A DNA stretch of 64,000 bases, taken from Norana najaformis. Lineage: Eukaryota > Annelida > Clitellata > Crassiclitellata > Hormogastridae. Under the pieces are notes generated by a model. The model was given only the letters and a program-made list of their open reading frames with translations, searched no databases and was not told the origin of the DNA. Below are positions 48,701 through 59,105 of this stretch, in pieces. Location of the stretch: NCBI GenBank assembly GCA_964023275.1, contig OZ029923.1:9302685-9366684 (forward strand). Direction: 5' to 3'. Both the position numbers and the translations under genes were made by a program. Position 1 is the stretch's first letter. Each line of letters opens with the position of its first letter.

Positions 48701-51700
48701 ATTTCTTGTCTCAGGATATCTTCTCTTCTTCCATGTTCTTTTTCCATACGACACAAACTCAGCTGAAGGTCTTCAATCTGTTCAGCAAAATTTAAACAAT
48801 GAAGCCTTCAAATAAATTTTAGACAGAAATTAATCTGCAGTTGTACCAATTGAGTTACAAAAGTAAAACTCTCCTAACAGATAACTGAACACAATCGTGT
48901 AGAACTAAGCAACATCTGAATGTCTTCTTTCGCTTGATTTCTACATTGATAAAAATAATAATCGGACACTAGTAATTGATGGCAGATTAGTTAGACTTGA
49001 ATGAGTGAAGAATTTTTCTCAAGAAATCAGACCAAGGGATTTTCAATAGCTGACTCAAAACTGTGTGCACTGATGCAACAATCATGACCCTTTCACTTCT
49101 CCTTGTAAAACTGCTTAGTGTCACTAACTGATGCTTACTGATGTATTGGCGCTATCTGCATATTATGCATAAGAAATAACCATAAATAAATTTCCAATGT
49201 TACAGAACTTCACTTGGCAATAATATCATTCACACCGATATAAAGATTGCTAAATAGCTTTGGGGACAATTTTGACAGCCATCCTTTAATGAAATCTGGA
49301 AAATTAATTATTGATGAAAGATGGACCTGCGTAACGAGGGCGGACTGCTGCTGCTTCGACTGCTGCTGATGTTCTTCCAGCTTCTGCTTAAGCTGTTCCT
49401 TCACCTGCATCTCTGTGTTGATTGCAATCTTTTGGGCTTCGGTTACATGGGTCATGCGTGCCTTGTGAAGCTCAGATATCTCTCTTCAAAGAAAATACAA
49501 AAATGTTACAGTTCAACCCATAAACTCTGGCTTCAAACTTCCCTTGAAAGAAAAGCACCATACACATTACAATTCAACACAGAAAATTCAGGTACCTCCC
49601 TCAAAAGAAAAATACAAAATATGTCACAGCTCAACACATAAACTCTGGCTTCGATACCTCCCTTGAAAGAAAAACACCCATACACATTACAATTCAACAC
49701 AGCAAATTCTATTTCCCTCAAAAGATAAATACTGTATGTGTTACAACGTAACACAGAAACTTCCGGCTCATATAATAATCTCCTTTGAAAAGCAACCACG
49801 CTTACTTGTAAGAATTATCCAGTGCCACCTTCAGACTCCTCGCCTTTTCAACTGCATCCTCTAAATCACTCTGTACAGGAAATAGAAGCAAATAAGTTTA
49901 ACGTTTTCTACAACAAACAAACATTATGTGTCCAAAGCAATAACTTATTGAACCCAAAACATCATCCACATGTATCTTAACATTAAAACTTAACGCTAAA
50001 ACTCAAAGTTAATATTCTAACTACTAATTCATACGAATTACCTAGACATTAAACTAGTCAAAAGTGACTCAGACATTTTGTTAAACAAACCTTTAATCTG
50101 TTTATTTCATCCTCCTGTGATTTCAGAGCCAAATTGAGTTGATTGATGGTATCTGTAAAACAGACCAAGTTTCCACACAAAAACTGCACAGTAAAGATTT
50201 TGAACTTCCAAAAATTAGCTAATGTAAGTTAACAATTGTTAAAAATGTAAGTCCATACACAGGTACCTGTACATATACTTTCAACACTTAGCACCACTGT
50301 AGGCATTGGTATTATCACATAGATAAAACTTTTTGTAATTCTGCCTCTGAGTATGCTCAGTCCAAAAGTTTAACAAATTACCTGTTTGATAATAAATCCG
50401 TCAGCTGTTACATACCAACATGTTTCTTTTCAGTATCGACTTTCACTTCTAAGATTCCTTCAAGACGTTCAATTTCCTCCTTCTGTTCATCAAGGTGTTG
50501 CCTAAGAGCAAACGATGCATGAAACTCTCCCTTACACAGCACAGTGGATAACAACAAATGGTGCTTAGCACATCAGTTAATTATCAACTTCTGTAGTGCC
50601 GGTGTCTAATGCACAAGACATGAACCAAAGCCAATCTCTTGGGTACTCATAAGCTCTCTTAGATAGCCATGTCCAAGTGTCTTAGGGAGGTTGTTAAAAG
50701 ACTATATAAAACTAAATCCATTTTTAATACTAATAAAATTAGTTATTCATTAGATTTAAAAAACTATAAAAAAAACTATAAACAGCCAAAAATTGACGTC
50801 ACAAACCACAAAAATCTGCACATACACACAACAACTAAGAAAGTTAACGTTGTCATGCAATATTTTGCCAGTAATCAGACAACATACTTCTGTGTTCTGA
50901 TGGTTGTCTCATTGTCCTTCTCCTTACCACGAAGTTTCTTGATGATGTTGTTACTCTGCAGCTGCTGTTTTGACAGCTTTTCTCCTAAGAACAACAAAAT
51001 AAAGAAAATTATTTTGACAACAGATCAACATGAAATTAAACTGCCATTCAACTGAAACAAAACACTAAGTTTCAAGAACTAAGTTGCAACATTTCATCTG
51101 TCACTTGCTTCACATCTTCCAATTCTGCCTTGCATGCTTATTCCAATTTTTCAGTTATAACAATCTCTATCACGTGGTGGCTTTGTAGTTGACAGCTTGC
51201 CTTCTACCATGCAGTCGGTGGGTTCAAGCCAACATGTGAGATGGTCACGGAGTAGGGACTCAAATCAGGTCCTCAACACGCTACTGCTTAATGCTATCAG
51301 CTGATGGTTGTCATAGATATTTGCGTTAAGTAAGTACAAGAAGTAATTCAACAGATTTGAATCTAAAAAGCTGCTAACTTTAAAAGGGCACTTTAATTAG
51401 GTCTTACAGTTAGTTAATTTAGGTTTAACATTAATAAGGTCTTAGCATAACACAGACTGTAAATTTCTTTAACTACATTTCAACTGTTGCGATCTTCTTT
51501 TGATCGTTTTAAAGCACCAAAATTGTGTAACTGCAATGCATCTTTAAAAACATTCAATTTTATTACCTTCTTCAAGCAGTTCCGCAATAACCTGCTCCTT
51601 CTCTTTGAGCAATTTCTCATTCATAACATTTTCAGATCTGCAAAACATATACCCAAGACAATATAAACAATAAAATCTGCTTATACCTAATTCAAACCAG

Positions 51701-54700
51701 AACCATCAAGAAAGTTAATACCAGTCAAAGAGGAAACCGAAGTGACCTAAAATACTTCAACAAAAAGCAGAAACATTTAGTCAAAATATTTTCATTGATA
51801 AATTTCCTTTTCAGTTAAAGGGATGCATGTTAGTCTAGTGGTTTGCATGCTGGACGCCAACTCATAAGTCAGAGGTTCAAATCCCCACCGGGGCTGAAAA
51901 TATACTTTGAAATTTCTGCTCCACTGGCACTAGAGCCAACTCAGCTATAAAATGAGTATATATGGACTATGTGCTGTCAGTGGGAAGATCAGGCAGTAAG
52001 GGAGAGGAATGGCCACCTGCCTTCATATGCCAAGGCTAAGAAAACTGAAGTCGTTAACGCCTCATAACCGTGGCTGTCTCTTGGAATTATCTTCAGGGAC
52101 TCCCGTTCTTCTTCAATGCAGTAATTCACCCATACTGGAGGAAATGACGCACCTCTTTCCCGTTTCCAAGTCCTGCAGAGCCTTCTTCATAGTCTCCTTC
52201 TCACGTAGCACCATCTGAAGCTTCTTCTCAGATTCGGCAATTCTCTTCGTAAACTCATCTGTTACTTCTTTCACGTCTTCCAATTCTGCTTCACGTGCTT
52301 CCTCCAACTGCTTCAGCTGACTTCAAGTAAATTAAAGTAAATTTAAATATGTATCCAGTACAAGCAAACTGACCTAAATGTTTTACTTCAGTACTTGTGG
52401 AAAAAGTCCAACATAGAAAATTAGCACATATTATATCAATATATCAATCAATATGCAAACAGCTACAGGATGCAATTATGTGGCTATCCAAAGCAAGCTA
52501 TTAAAATCATTAGTGGATGATACATAGATTCACATCTGAAAAGTTCAGCAAACAACCCTCTTACTACGTAGATCTAGTCAAAGACTGCAGATGATCAAAA
52601 TCTGTCAAACATATAGTTGACTGGTAAATACTTTCTAAATTGATCTGCATTTACTCAAAAGCAAAGAAAACACTCCTCACAGGTGCAGAAGGCCATAAAA
52701 TAAAGAACGGTTTAAAGAAGAAAGAACAGGAATGTGCAAGGAAGACAGTCACATGATTTTCATAGCTAAGAAATTCTATTTCTGCAAGATTCTCATCATG
52801 GGACACCAAAAAAATTAACATTACAATACAGTAGAATACGATACGATACGATACAATACAATACAGCCAGCACTAGTCACTAACTTCTTCAGGACATTGT
52901 TTGTCTCCATTAAATCCACATTTTCCTGGCTAAGCTCCAGTTGCTTTTTCTCACGTGCATCCAGTATCGTAGCCAATTCTGCCAACTTCTACAATTTCCC
53001 AAAATCGTACTGGTTCAGCCTTAGGACTTACTAAAGCAAAATAAATAATAGCAACATTAAAAATTATAATTAAAACACAAAAATGTGCACTATACTGAAA
53101 ATATCAACTGGAATAGTAAGGATAAATAAGTTCCAGCAAATAGTGAATGAATAAATTTATACTGTACTAGTACAAACCTTAAGGAGTTTCTCAGTTTCAT
53201 AAGGATTATTAGATGCATCTGCAAAGAACCATTTGAAAATGATTGTACTGCAACAGTTATACAAGACCAAGGTACAGTAAACAGACATAGCTTTGAGTTA
53301 ACACGCACAAATCTAAGATCACTACAGCATCCATTACTCATGTACTGGAATCTTTTGAGATGTGAATGGATTCAAACCGTGGACAGAGTGACTACTATTT
53401 GGCCAACCAGTCACCAACAACAAGGGTGGCACAATACAAATGAATTTGCTTTTTGCCTTTGCTTTCGTGGTTCGAGTCTTAATGCGTCATGTGAAACTGA
53501 CAACTCATTGCCAAGCTATCATACTTGTAAATGTACACATTGCTCATTTTTCAATGAATTAATTTGCTGACATATTTTTACTTTACCCCAAAGACCCTTA
53601 ACCACACGACGAGACTAATGTTGGTGATGATGAGTTCTCTGCCCGAAGGCAGGTCCATTGGCTTTATGCCACCCGGGGATGAGATGAGTGAGGTGGTTTC
53701 CCATTGTCTTCCTCACAGACAACTGTGGGTCAGCAACATGTCCAAGGTCGCTATGCAGTGGCTTGAGGCAGATTCAAACCAGTGACCCTCCAGTTACTAC
53801 ACCGTTGCGTTCCATTAACGTTGGTAGACAGGTGTATAAAATTCTTACTTTATCTTACCACTTATCTGTGTATATGTAAAGTGCTTCCCTTTCTATGTTC
53901 CAACTAATTCTCAATGCCAATCTATTGCTGGGCCAGACAGTTTTGGTCCTTATGACTAAAATCAATGCTTCACAATCATCTGGTGAAAGGACATTAAGGT
54001 TCAAAACTAAAAGTATACAGATTAATGCAGTAAGTAAGCCGTTTGTCTGGTATATAGGACTGGCTCAAAATCGACAGCCCTGACAGCCATAAGACTTTGT
54101 TAAATGCTGCATAATAACACTATTTAACTGCTGTCTAAAAGTTTCTAGAGGTCAAAAAATGTTGTGGTCAATGTTTCTGCATCATCACAGCGTTAACAGG
54201 AATTTCATGCATATCAGTACCTGACACGTTAGAAACAATATCAATACCTGATACGCTAGAAACGATATCAGTAGCTGACACGCTAGAAACAATATCTGTA
54301 CCTGACATGCTAGAAACAATATCAATACCTGACATGCTAGAAACAATATCTGTACCTTACATGCTAGAAACAGTATCTATCTGACACTGACACTTGTGAA
54401 CATGTAATAAAGCATCATGTGTCACCTTGGTCACTTGTCCCAGATGTTGGACGCTTGTTCACATCAACTCCAGGATTTCTCCTGCCATGCAATCGCTGAT
54501 CAAGTGTCCTCCACATTCGATCATCCATCGGGTAGTGATCGTCTCCAACCGCTCGGTGTAGTCCGCCTTCTGGACTCACGAGGTCCTCGCCATTTCGACT
54601 CTGCAGACTCTGAGCACTTGATCCACTGTCTGATCGTTTGTGACCGTGAGGACTGACCGATCGCATCGATCGGCTCCAAGCATGTGCTTTGCTCGGAGAA

Positions 54701-57401
54701 ATGTCGTACGGCTTTGGGTCGATCACGAGCGGCCGGAAATTGCTGTTGGGCGTCGAAATGTGCGATATGATTTCAATGTCGGAACTTGTGGTTGTGTCGA
54801 TTTCATCCGCAGACGTGTGACCACTCGTGTATTCTGATTCACGGACAACCTCCGACCCGTGCGAATTGTCTGTGTTGCTGTCTCGACTGCTCTCTGCCAT
54901 CGCCTCTTCCAAAAGGTTTCTCACATAACTGCTGCCACTCATGACGCTTCGTGGGCTGTCGTCGTTCTTAGCAGGCTCCAGTTTTTCACTGCTTTCAGTG
55001 TTTACTGTTAGCTCAGTCAGATCTTCAGCAACTTTTGATGTGACTTCACAGGACGTTGGACTTTCTGTTAGGCTTTCGCTCAAATGCTGCTCTCTTTTGT
55101 TTGGTTCTGACTCCTCTTTGCCCATCTCAAAAGTCACAAACTCCTGCTCGGACGCATCACTGCTTTCGATTGCTATTGACTGACTTTTGTCAAGTTCGTC
55201 ACCTTGTTTTACATCTTCTATATCAGTGTCCTCTCTTGTGGTATCCAAATCATCTGCAGTCAGAGTTTTGTTGCTCTCTGAAAGTTCATCGCTTGCAGCT
55301 AAGCTCCCTTCCAACGACACTACATCTTTCAAGCCAACGTCAATTTCCGAGGATGAAGACAGCAACGAACTGGAGACGCTCTTCAGAACGTCTTTCTTAT
55401 CGGCAAAATCACCATCGCTAGCAGTTGAAGCAACAGAAGCTGCAATGTCTTGTGGACCTGAAGAAAAATCACCTTTAAAATCTAAGGCATTTTGCTTTGC
55501 TTCTAAATCTAGCTCACCACTCTGAGTGTCATCTCCACTATTTACCTGCACACTGACATCGGCCCAGTCTTCATCTTGTTTCTCGGGCACAACAGGCAGA
55601 GTCGTGGCTGCATCATCTGAAGTCTCTGCTGCAACTTCAGTGATAACAGATACAATTTCATCTTTTGCCAAATCATTATCATATGAATGAATTGCTTCTT
55701 CTTGGACTAATACGTTCAGATTCACATCAGCCCATCCAGCATCATCTTCTGCTGGAAGTGAAGACTCAAGGGGCAATTCTCTGGATAGTTCAGTGTTTTC
55801 TTGTGAATCGTCAGCCTGGCTTTCCGCTATACTTTCCTCTATAGTGGCATCTGTTCTGCTGGGTATTAGTACTGTTCTTACATCAAGGCAAGCTGTTGGG
55901 GTCTCAGAAATCTGTTCAGCATCCAAAGAACAGGAAAGTTTTTTCAAACGTTCAGCATTTCTCACAGGTTCTGAAGAATCCTTTTCGGTTTTGACAGATA
56001 TTTCTCCCTCTCCCAAGAATGCAGTCAGTAATCCAGAATCAGGTTCTGTTTGTGTTTCGCAAAGATCCCTTGAAGGTTTGACAACTTCGTTAGCCGGTTT
56101 TGACTGACGAACTTGCTCAAAGGCTGACATAACAGACGTCATAAAGCTTAACTGAGATCGGCCTTCTGCTTTTTCTGCTTTAGCCACGTCCCTTTCCTTG
56201 CTCGATTCATCTTCTTCTTTTTTCTCCTTGGCTGCATTGTTTCCTATATCAGTTTTGCTCGACGGAGTCACGGTCATGGACTGTGACTTTGACTTGAGAT
56301 CAGATGTCTTTTGTTGACTGCTGCTTGATAGAAGTTTCATCTTCCACTCACTTTGGCCAGATTTCGATACAACTTCAGACGACACCAGTGTGGGCTGTGT
56401 TGGCGTAGCCGAAGTGGTACTGCTTGACTGTGCATCATCCCCCAGCCATGAATCAAAGAAATTATCTCCTTGGGAAGGTGCTGCAGTCTGGGTATCAGAT
56501 GAATTCTTTGCAGAATATGACAAATTCAGGGAAGTGTTGGTTGGTTCTGTAATTAAAATATGCTAAACACTGAACTAAACAATTAATTAAAAATGGTGAA
56601 TTAAAGAAGAGTGTTGAAATATGATGCACAGTGGATGTACTGAATTATTTAAGATAACCAACTTCAGTGCAAGTTCAAAGCAAAGAAATAAATGAAATGA
56701 ATGAATAAACTTTATGTCATAAAACTTGCTACCAACATAAAATAGTCATACTTGATGAGAAATCAGGCTTTTGTGTTTATTTGCTATTACTACATAATTT
56801 GCAAAATCTGACAGACTAGAAGCACCAATGACAAAGTATCAAAACAAAAAGACTTATTCGACTCAAACAAGATTAACTGTACTGGCAACACTGTTGCATT
56901 ATGCCAACACATAAAGCGAAATTATGTGAAACAAGAGTGTAATACATGTATAAACTTTCACAAACTTTCAGCCAGATAAATAAGTATGTTGATATTTATA
57001 TACTTACTTTTGAGAACAACTTCTCACAGTCGCCAAAGTAAATAAGTCAACTTCCCATTCATTCAACATATATAAATAAACTTTCCATTCACACAACAGG
57101 GCATCTGGTCAAATATGTTTTGTTTCAAGAATCACCTAGTTTCAACAGTTTCTTGAAAATGGTTTTACATGAGAATATTTTACGGAAGAAGTCAGGTTTC
57201 GCAATCAGCAAGTCCCCCGTCCCTTAAAGCTAAACAACGCAATCTATATCATCACAGGTCAGAATACTAAGATTTCGCAGGTTCTTCCAGACCTGTTTCT
57301 TCGTCTTTGATGTCAAGAACTTTGTCGATTCGTTTCTGAGCTGTTTTCAGAGCCTGTGTGGCGAAACTTGCCAACTGCTTTGTGTCCCACCAACTCATTT
57401 T
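42800..57401 (-). CDS. tmf1: TMF1 (TATA element modulatory factor, Golgi coiled-coil protein), 22 coding exons
   Basis: TMF1 is a Golgi golgin that binds Rab6. Coding exons (high to low): 57401-57293, 56546-54426, 53218-53178, 52988-52885, 52320-52153, 51637-51567, 50984-50888, 50501-50416, 50152-50091, 49870-49806, 49483-49327, 48777-48685, 48249-48195, 47845-47744, 47507-47315, 46623-46554, 46118-46026, 45517-45410, 44625-44479, 43904-43779, 43330-43220, 42850-42800. All phases match, giving about 1409 residues; human TMF1 has about 1093. The N-terminus MSWWDTKQLASFATQALKTA matches the family start. Residues about 40-750 are acidic, Ser-rich and low complexity, and account for the extra length. 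From about 760 there is coiled coil: DEFTKRIAESEKKLQ, EKLSKQQLQSNNIIKKLR, TRPLLRQIENLQ, LLENLQSQLKQREGEI and LLQMYGEKVEEGEELRMDL are strongly family-like. It ends IDELLKTKALPSNWNY. Confidence 0.96.
44330..44425 (-). repeat. Family C repeat fragment in TMF1 intron 19
   Basis: Plus strand: TCAGTAACTTCTATGGTGCC, AGTGTCTAATGTACAAGGCA, TCAACCGTTGATGCACCAAA. It lies between exons 20 and 19. The AGGCATCAACCGTTGATG block is shared with family D. Confidence 0.75.
44700..44885 (+). repeat. Family B repeat in TMF1 intron 18
   Basis: Contains CCACCTACTGTAGCTGTTTG, CTGCCTGCCTGCCCAACTC, GGATCTTGACCTGAAACCG, GATTTTGTTTTGACTAAGCA, GAATAAGCTGCTTCCCACG and GGGCGTTATAGAAATCTTG, ending TTTACGATTATGATTAC. Confidence 0.9.
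45168..45355 (-). repeat. Family D tRNA-derived SINE in TMF1 intron 18
   Basis: On the minus strand it begins GGGCACGGTAGCCGATTGGA, TAGAGCGCTTGGCTTGTAAC, then GTACTGGTTCAAGCC. The A box (TAGCCGATTGG) and B box (GGTTCAAGCC) both fit the tRNA internal promoter. The body and the tail GATGCTTAATAAATGCAG match the copies at 3.4 and 25.9 kb. This is the best-preserved head. Confidence 0.9.
46895..47175 (+). repeat. Dispersed repeat with GGCAATGGCAAACCACC core, TMF1 intron 15
   Basis: Carries CCTTTCCATTATGGGAAGGG (an imperfect inverted repeat), GGGGAAGGCAATGGCAAACC, ACCCTTGTGAAAGTGCC and AAGAAAACCGTCATGAGAC. The core (AGG-AATGG-CCACC) recurs in the tRNA-headed repeats at 51815 and, reversed, at 53600. 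No tRNA boxes are clear here. Confidence 0.6.
49500..49795. repeat. Minisatellite of about 60 bp in TMF1 intron 10
   Basis: Blocks TACAATTCAACACAGAAAAT, ATAAACTCTGGCTTC, ACCTCCCTTGAAAGAAAAAC and CATACACATTACAATTC recur about five times. Alternate units are more alike than neighbours, hinting at a 120-bp higher-order unit. It lies between exons 11 and 10, very close to both splice sites. Confidence 0.85.
50585..50645 (-). repeat. Family C repeat fragment in TMF1 intron 7
   Basis: Plus strand: CAACTTCTGTAGTGCCGGTG, TCTAATGCACAAGACATGAA. A truncated copy. Confidence 0.65.
51175..51310 (+). repeat. tRNA-headed SINE-like repeat in TMF1 intron 6
   Basis: The head reads GTGGTGGCTTTGTAGTTGAC, AGCTTGCCTTCTACCATGC, then TCGGTGGGTTCAAGCC, giving a B box GGTTCAAGCC and a weak A box. 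It does not fold convincingly as a functional tRNA. The head differs from that of the 51815 element. Confidence 0.6.
51815..52080 (+). repeat. tRNA-headed SINE in TMF1 intron 5
   Basis: The head has an A box TAGTCTAGTGG that fits the TRGYNNANNGG consensus exactly, and a B box GGTTCAAATCC, at normal spacing. The anticodon stem cannot be formed, so this is a SINE head and not a tRNA gene. The body includes GCTCCACTGGCACTAGAGCC, ATATATGGACTATGTGCTG, AGGAATGGCCACCTGCC and GCCTCATAACCGTGGCTGT. The right end lies about 75 bases before exon 5. Confidence 0.8.
52832..52868. repeat. Pentanucleotide microsatellite (ATACG/ATACA) in TMF1 intron 4
   Basis: About seven units change from ATACG to ATACA partway. 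It ends some 16 bases from the donor of exon 4. Confidence 0.9.
53600..53825 (-). repeat. tRNA-headed SINE-like repeat in TMF1 intron 2
   Basis: On the minus strand it begins CAACGGTGTAGTAACTGGAG, with an A-box-like TAGTAACTGG, then TCACTGGTTTGAATCTGCC with a B-box-like GGTTTGAATC. The body includes AAGACAATGGGAAACCACC, matching the core of the 46895 element. Confidence 0.65.
54215..54385. repeat. Minisatellite of about 27 bp in TMF1 intron 2
   Basis: Six units based on ATACCTGACATGCTAGAAAC followed by AATATCA. Alternation of TCAATACC and TCTGTACC marks a two-unit pattern. It ends about 40 bases before the large second coding exon. Confidence 0.9.
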
Positions 57402-57600
57402 GTTCAATAACAGCAGCGACTGAAGTAGACTCGGGTAAAACCTTTTCACAACATTGCAAATTCACTTGTATTAATTCTGTGAATTGACACAACTCATGTA
57501 TATTAGTTACAAAACCAACCAAAACCAAATTATCTTCGTCAACGTCACGGTCTATTTTTGCAACTATTTACATCCGGTGATAAAGGTCAAATCACCGATA
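57402..57600 (-). promoter_or_regulatory. Probable TMF1 5' leader and promoter region
   Basis: Directly upstream of the TMF1 start codon. On the minus strand it contains CACCGGATGT, an ETS-like site, and GTGACGTTGACG, which includes a CRE-like half site. There is no TATA box in an obvious place, as is common for housekeeping genes. This is based on position and short motifs only. Confidence 0.3.
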
Positions 57601-57674
57601 ACTTGAATTTTCACATTCGCGATGTCTGTGGTCAGAGTTATAATCGATCGAGCTAATTTTTAGACCTGCAAGAT

Positions 57675-57790
57675 TAAATGTAAAATGTAAATGTACACGG
57701 TATTCTCAAACGACCGTACGGCCTCGACCCTGTTCATTTTTCAATGAATTTATTTATCTGGTGAGATCCTAAACTCCCCATAAGTGCAAC
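57675..57790 (-). repeat. Family A repeat copy upstream of TMF1
   Basis: Plus strand: AAATGTACACGGTATTCTCA, AACGACCGTACGGCCTCGAC, CCTGTTCATTTTTCAATGAA, GGTGAGATCCTAAACTCCCC. The family 5' half is lost and family B follows. Confidence 0.85.
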
Positions 57791-57869
57791 AGTTATATGA
57801 CCCATCATACAAACTCATCTGTGCTCCACCGCTTGTAATTTCTGCATTGGCCTTCCAATCAAAACTGGA

Positions 57870-58115
57870 CATTCCTCGTTCACAGATCCTATCGTGACTC
57901 CCCTTCTTCCTCTTATCCCTCTTTCCGCTCCAATTCCAACATCACCCACCGTACCTGCCACGTGTCTCTCTGTCTGACTCTTGGATCTTGACCTGGAACC
58001 GAACATTTTTGCCTATCGATTTTGTATTGACTGAGCGCCTGTGAATAAGCTGGTCCCCGTGTCGTGGCTTTCGTTGGGCGTTGTAGAAATCTCGAGATTA
58101 AGATTACCATCGGCC
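57870..58115 (+). repeat. Family B repeat, near full length
   Basis: Contains CCTTCTTCCTCTTATCCCTC, CTCCAATTCCAACATCACCC, CTGTCTGACTCTTGGATC, TTGACCTGGAACCGAAC, ATCGATTTTGTATTGACTGA, GAATAAGCTGGTCCCCG, GGGCGTTGTAGAAATCTCG and AGATTAAGATTACC. Confidence 0.9.
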
Positions 58116-58264
58116 CTATATAGCTTGCTTAATTAGGTTAAACGGTTCTCTTTTGTTGATGGACCTACATATACGCCTTGGTTTCCATATATTGAAAGTA
58201 CGCCTAGGTCCACAAAACGTGATGTTCGCATTTATTGTACATCTCGGGCTAGCACAATACGTTC

Positions 58265-58345
58265 ACGGGGTCACGTTCACGTTAAAAGGGTCATACGCTC
58301 GCTATAGAAAAACTCGGTAAGCTCTACATTTATATTTCAAAATAT
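58265..58345 (+). repeat. Family A 3'-end fragment
   Basis: Keeps GTCATACGCTCGCTATAGAA and AAACTCGGTAAGCTCTACAT plus TTATATTT. Short and diverged. Confidence 0.6.
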
Positions 58346-58454
58346 TGCTTATGTAGGCCGCTATTATTAACACACACATCGATGTTACACTTTCCACGTA
58401 TTGTTTTTGCTATCCCAGAATAAACAATTCGATAATTTTGATTACCCATCTCGT

Positions 58455-58585
58455 AATCATGATTGTATTCGTAAACTCGAGGTTTCTACGTCGCCAAATA
58501 GGCTGCATGTAAAGCTAAGTAGGCCTAACGGTAACCAGCTTATCCACAGGCTTTCAGTCAAAACAAAATCTAACATCTTAGTGCA
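58455..58585 (-). repeat. Family B repeat, degraded copy
   Basis: Plus strand: GTAATCATGATTGTATTCG, CTCGAGGTTTCTACGTCGCC, GTAACCAGCTTATCCACAGG, TTTCAGTCAAAACAAAATC. The rest is lost, although GATTCGGTTCCAAG appears further right near 58793. Confidence 0.7.
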
Positions 58586-58914
58586 TCACGATGAGTAAAA
58601 GCTTAGGCCTGCTGCTTGTAATTCATATCGTCGTACACCCTGCACCCGATAGGCCTATATAGCATTCGACGTGGGACGAACGTAGGACCAATGCTCGTGG
58701 TTTTGTGGCATGGGATAGGCATATAGGCCTACAGTACGTTGGCCCAATGCTGGTGTGCTGTCTGGGTAGGCACTGCAAGGCAGGTAGGGTCAGATTCGGT
58801 TCCAAGTTCCTGTCTGTGCCCATAGAAGTACACACAGCCATGAAAATCGCAATCGTAAACTATTTTCATGTTCTTTCCTGCAGCTTAAATGCCGTGTCGC
58901 TCATAACAGACGGA

Positions 58915-59105
58915 CAGCCGTGGTAAAGATCTCACCCGATAAATTCACTGAAAATAAGCAGTCAAGGCTGCACGTTCACTAGAGAAAAACCTGTAGGTCC
59001 TACGTACATTTACATTTTACATTTCCATTTTACATTTCCATTTTACATTTACATTTTACATTTGACATTTACATTTGACATTTACATTTTACATTTACAA
59101 CACCC
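58915..59105 (+). repeat. Family A repeat with an expanded ACATTT tail
   Basis: Contains GCCGTGGTAAAGATCTCACC, CGATAAATTCACTGAAAATA and CACTAGAGAAAAACC. The usual short ACATTTACATTT tail has grown to about 100 bases of mixed ACATTT/CCATTTT units, showing that the simple repeat belongs at the element's 3' end. Confidence 0.85.

Noticed and set aside
51820-51895. Possible functional tRNA gene
   Set aside because: The A and B boxes are excellent, but no five-pair anticodon stem or acceptor stem can be formed, and a SINE body follows.
54417-56107. Plus-strand frames opposite the large TMF1 exon
   Set aside because: They are antisense shadows. The minus-strand frame continues through the correctly phased TMF1 splice chain.
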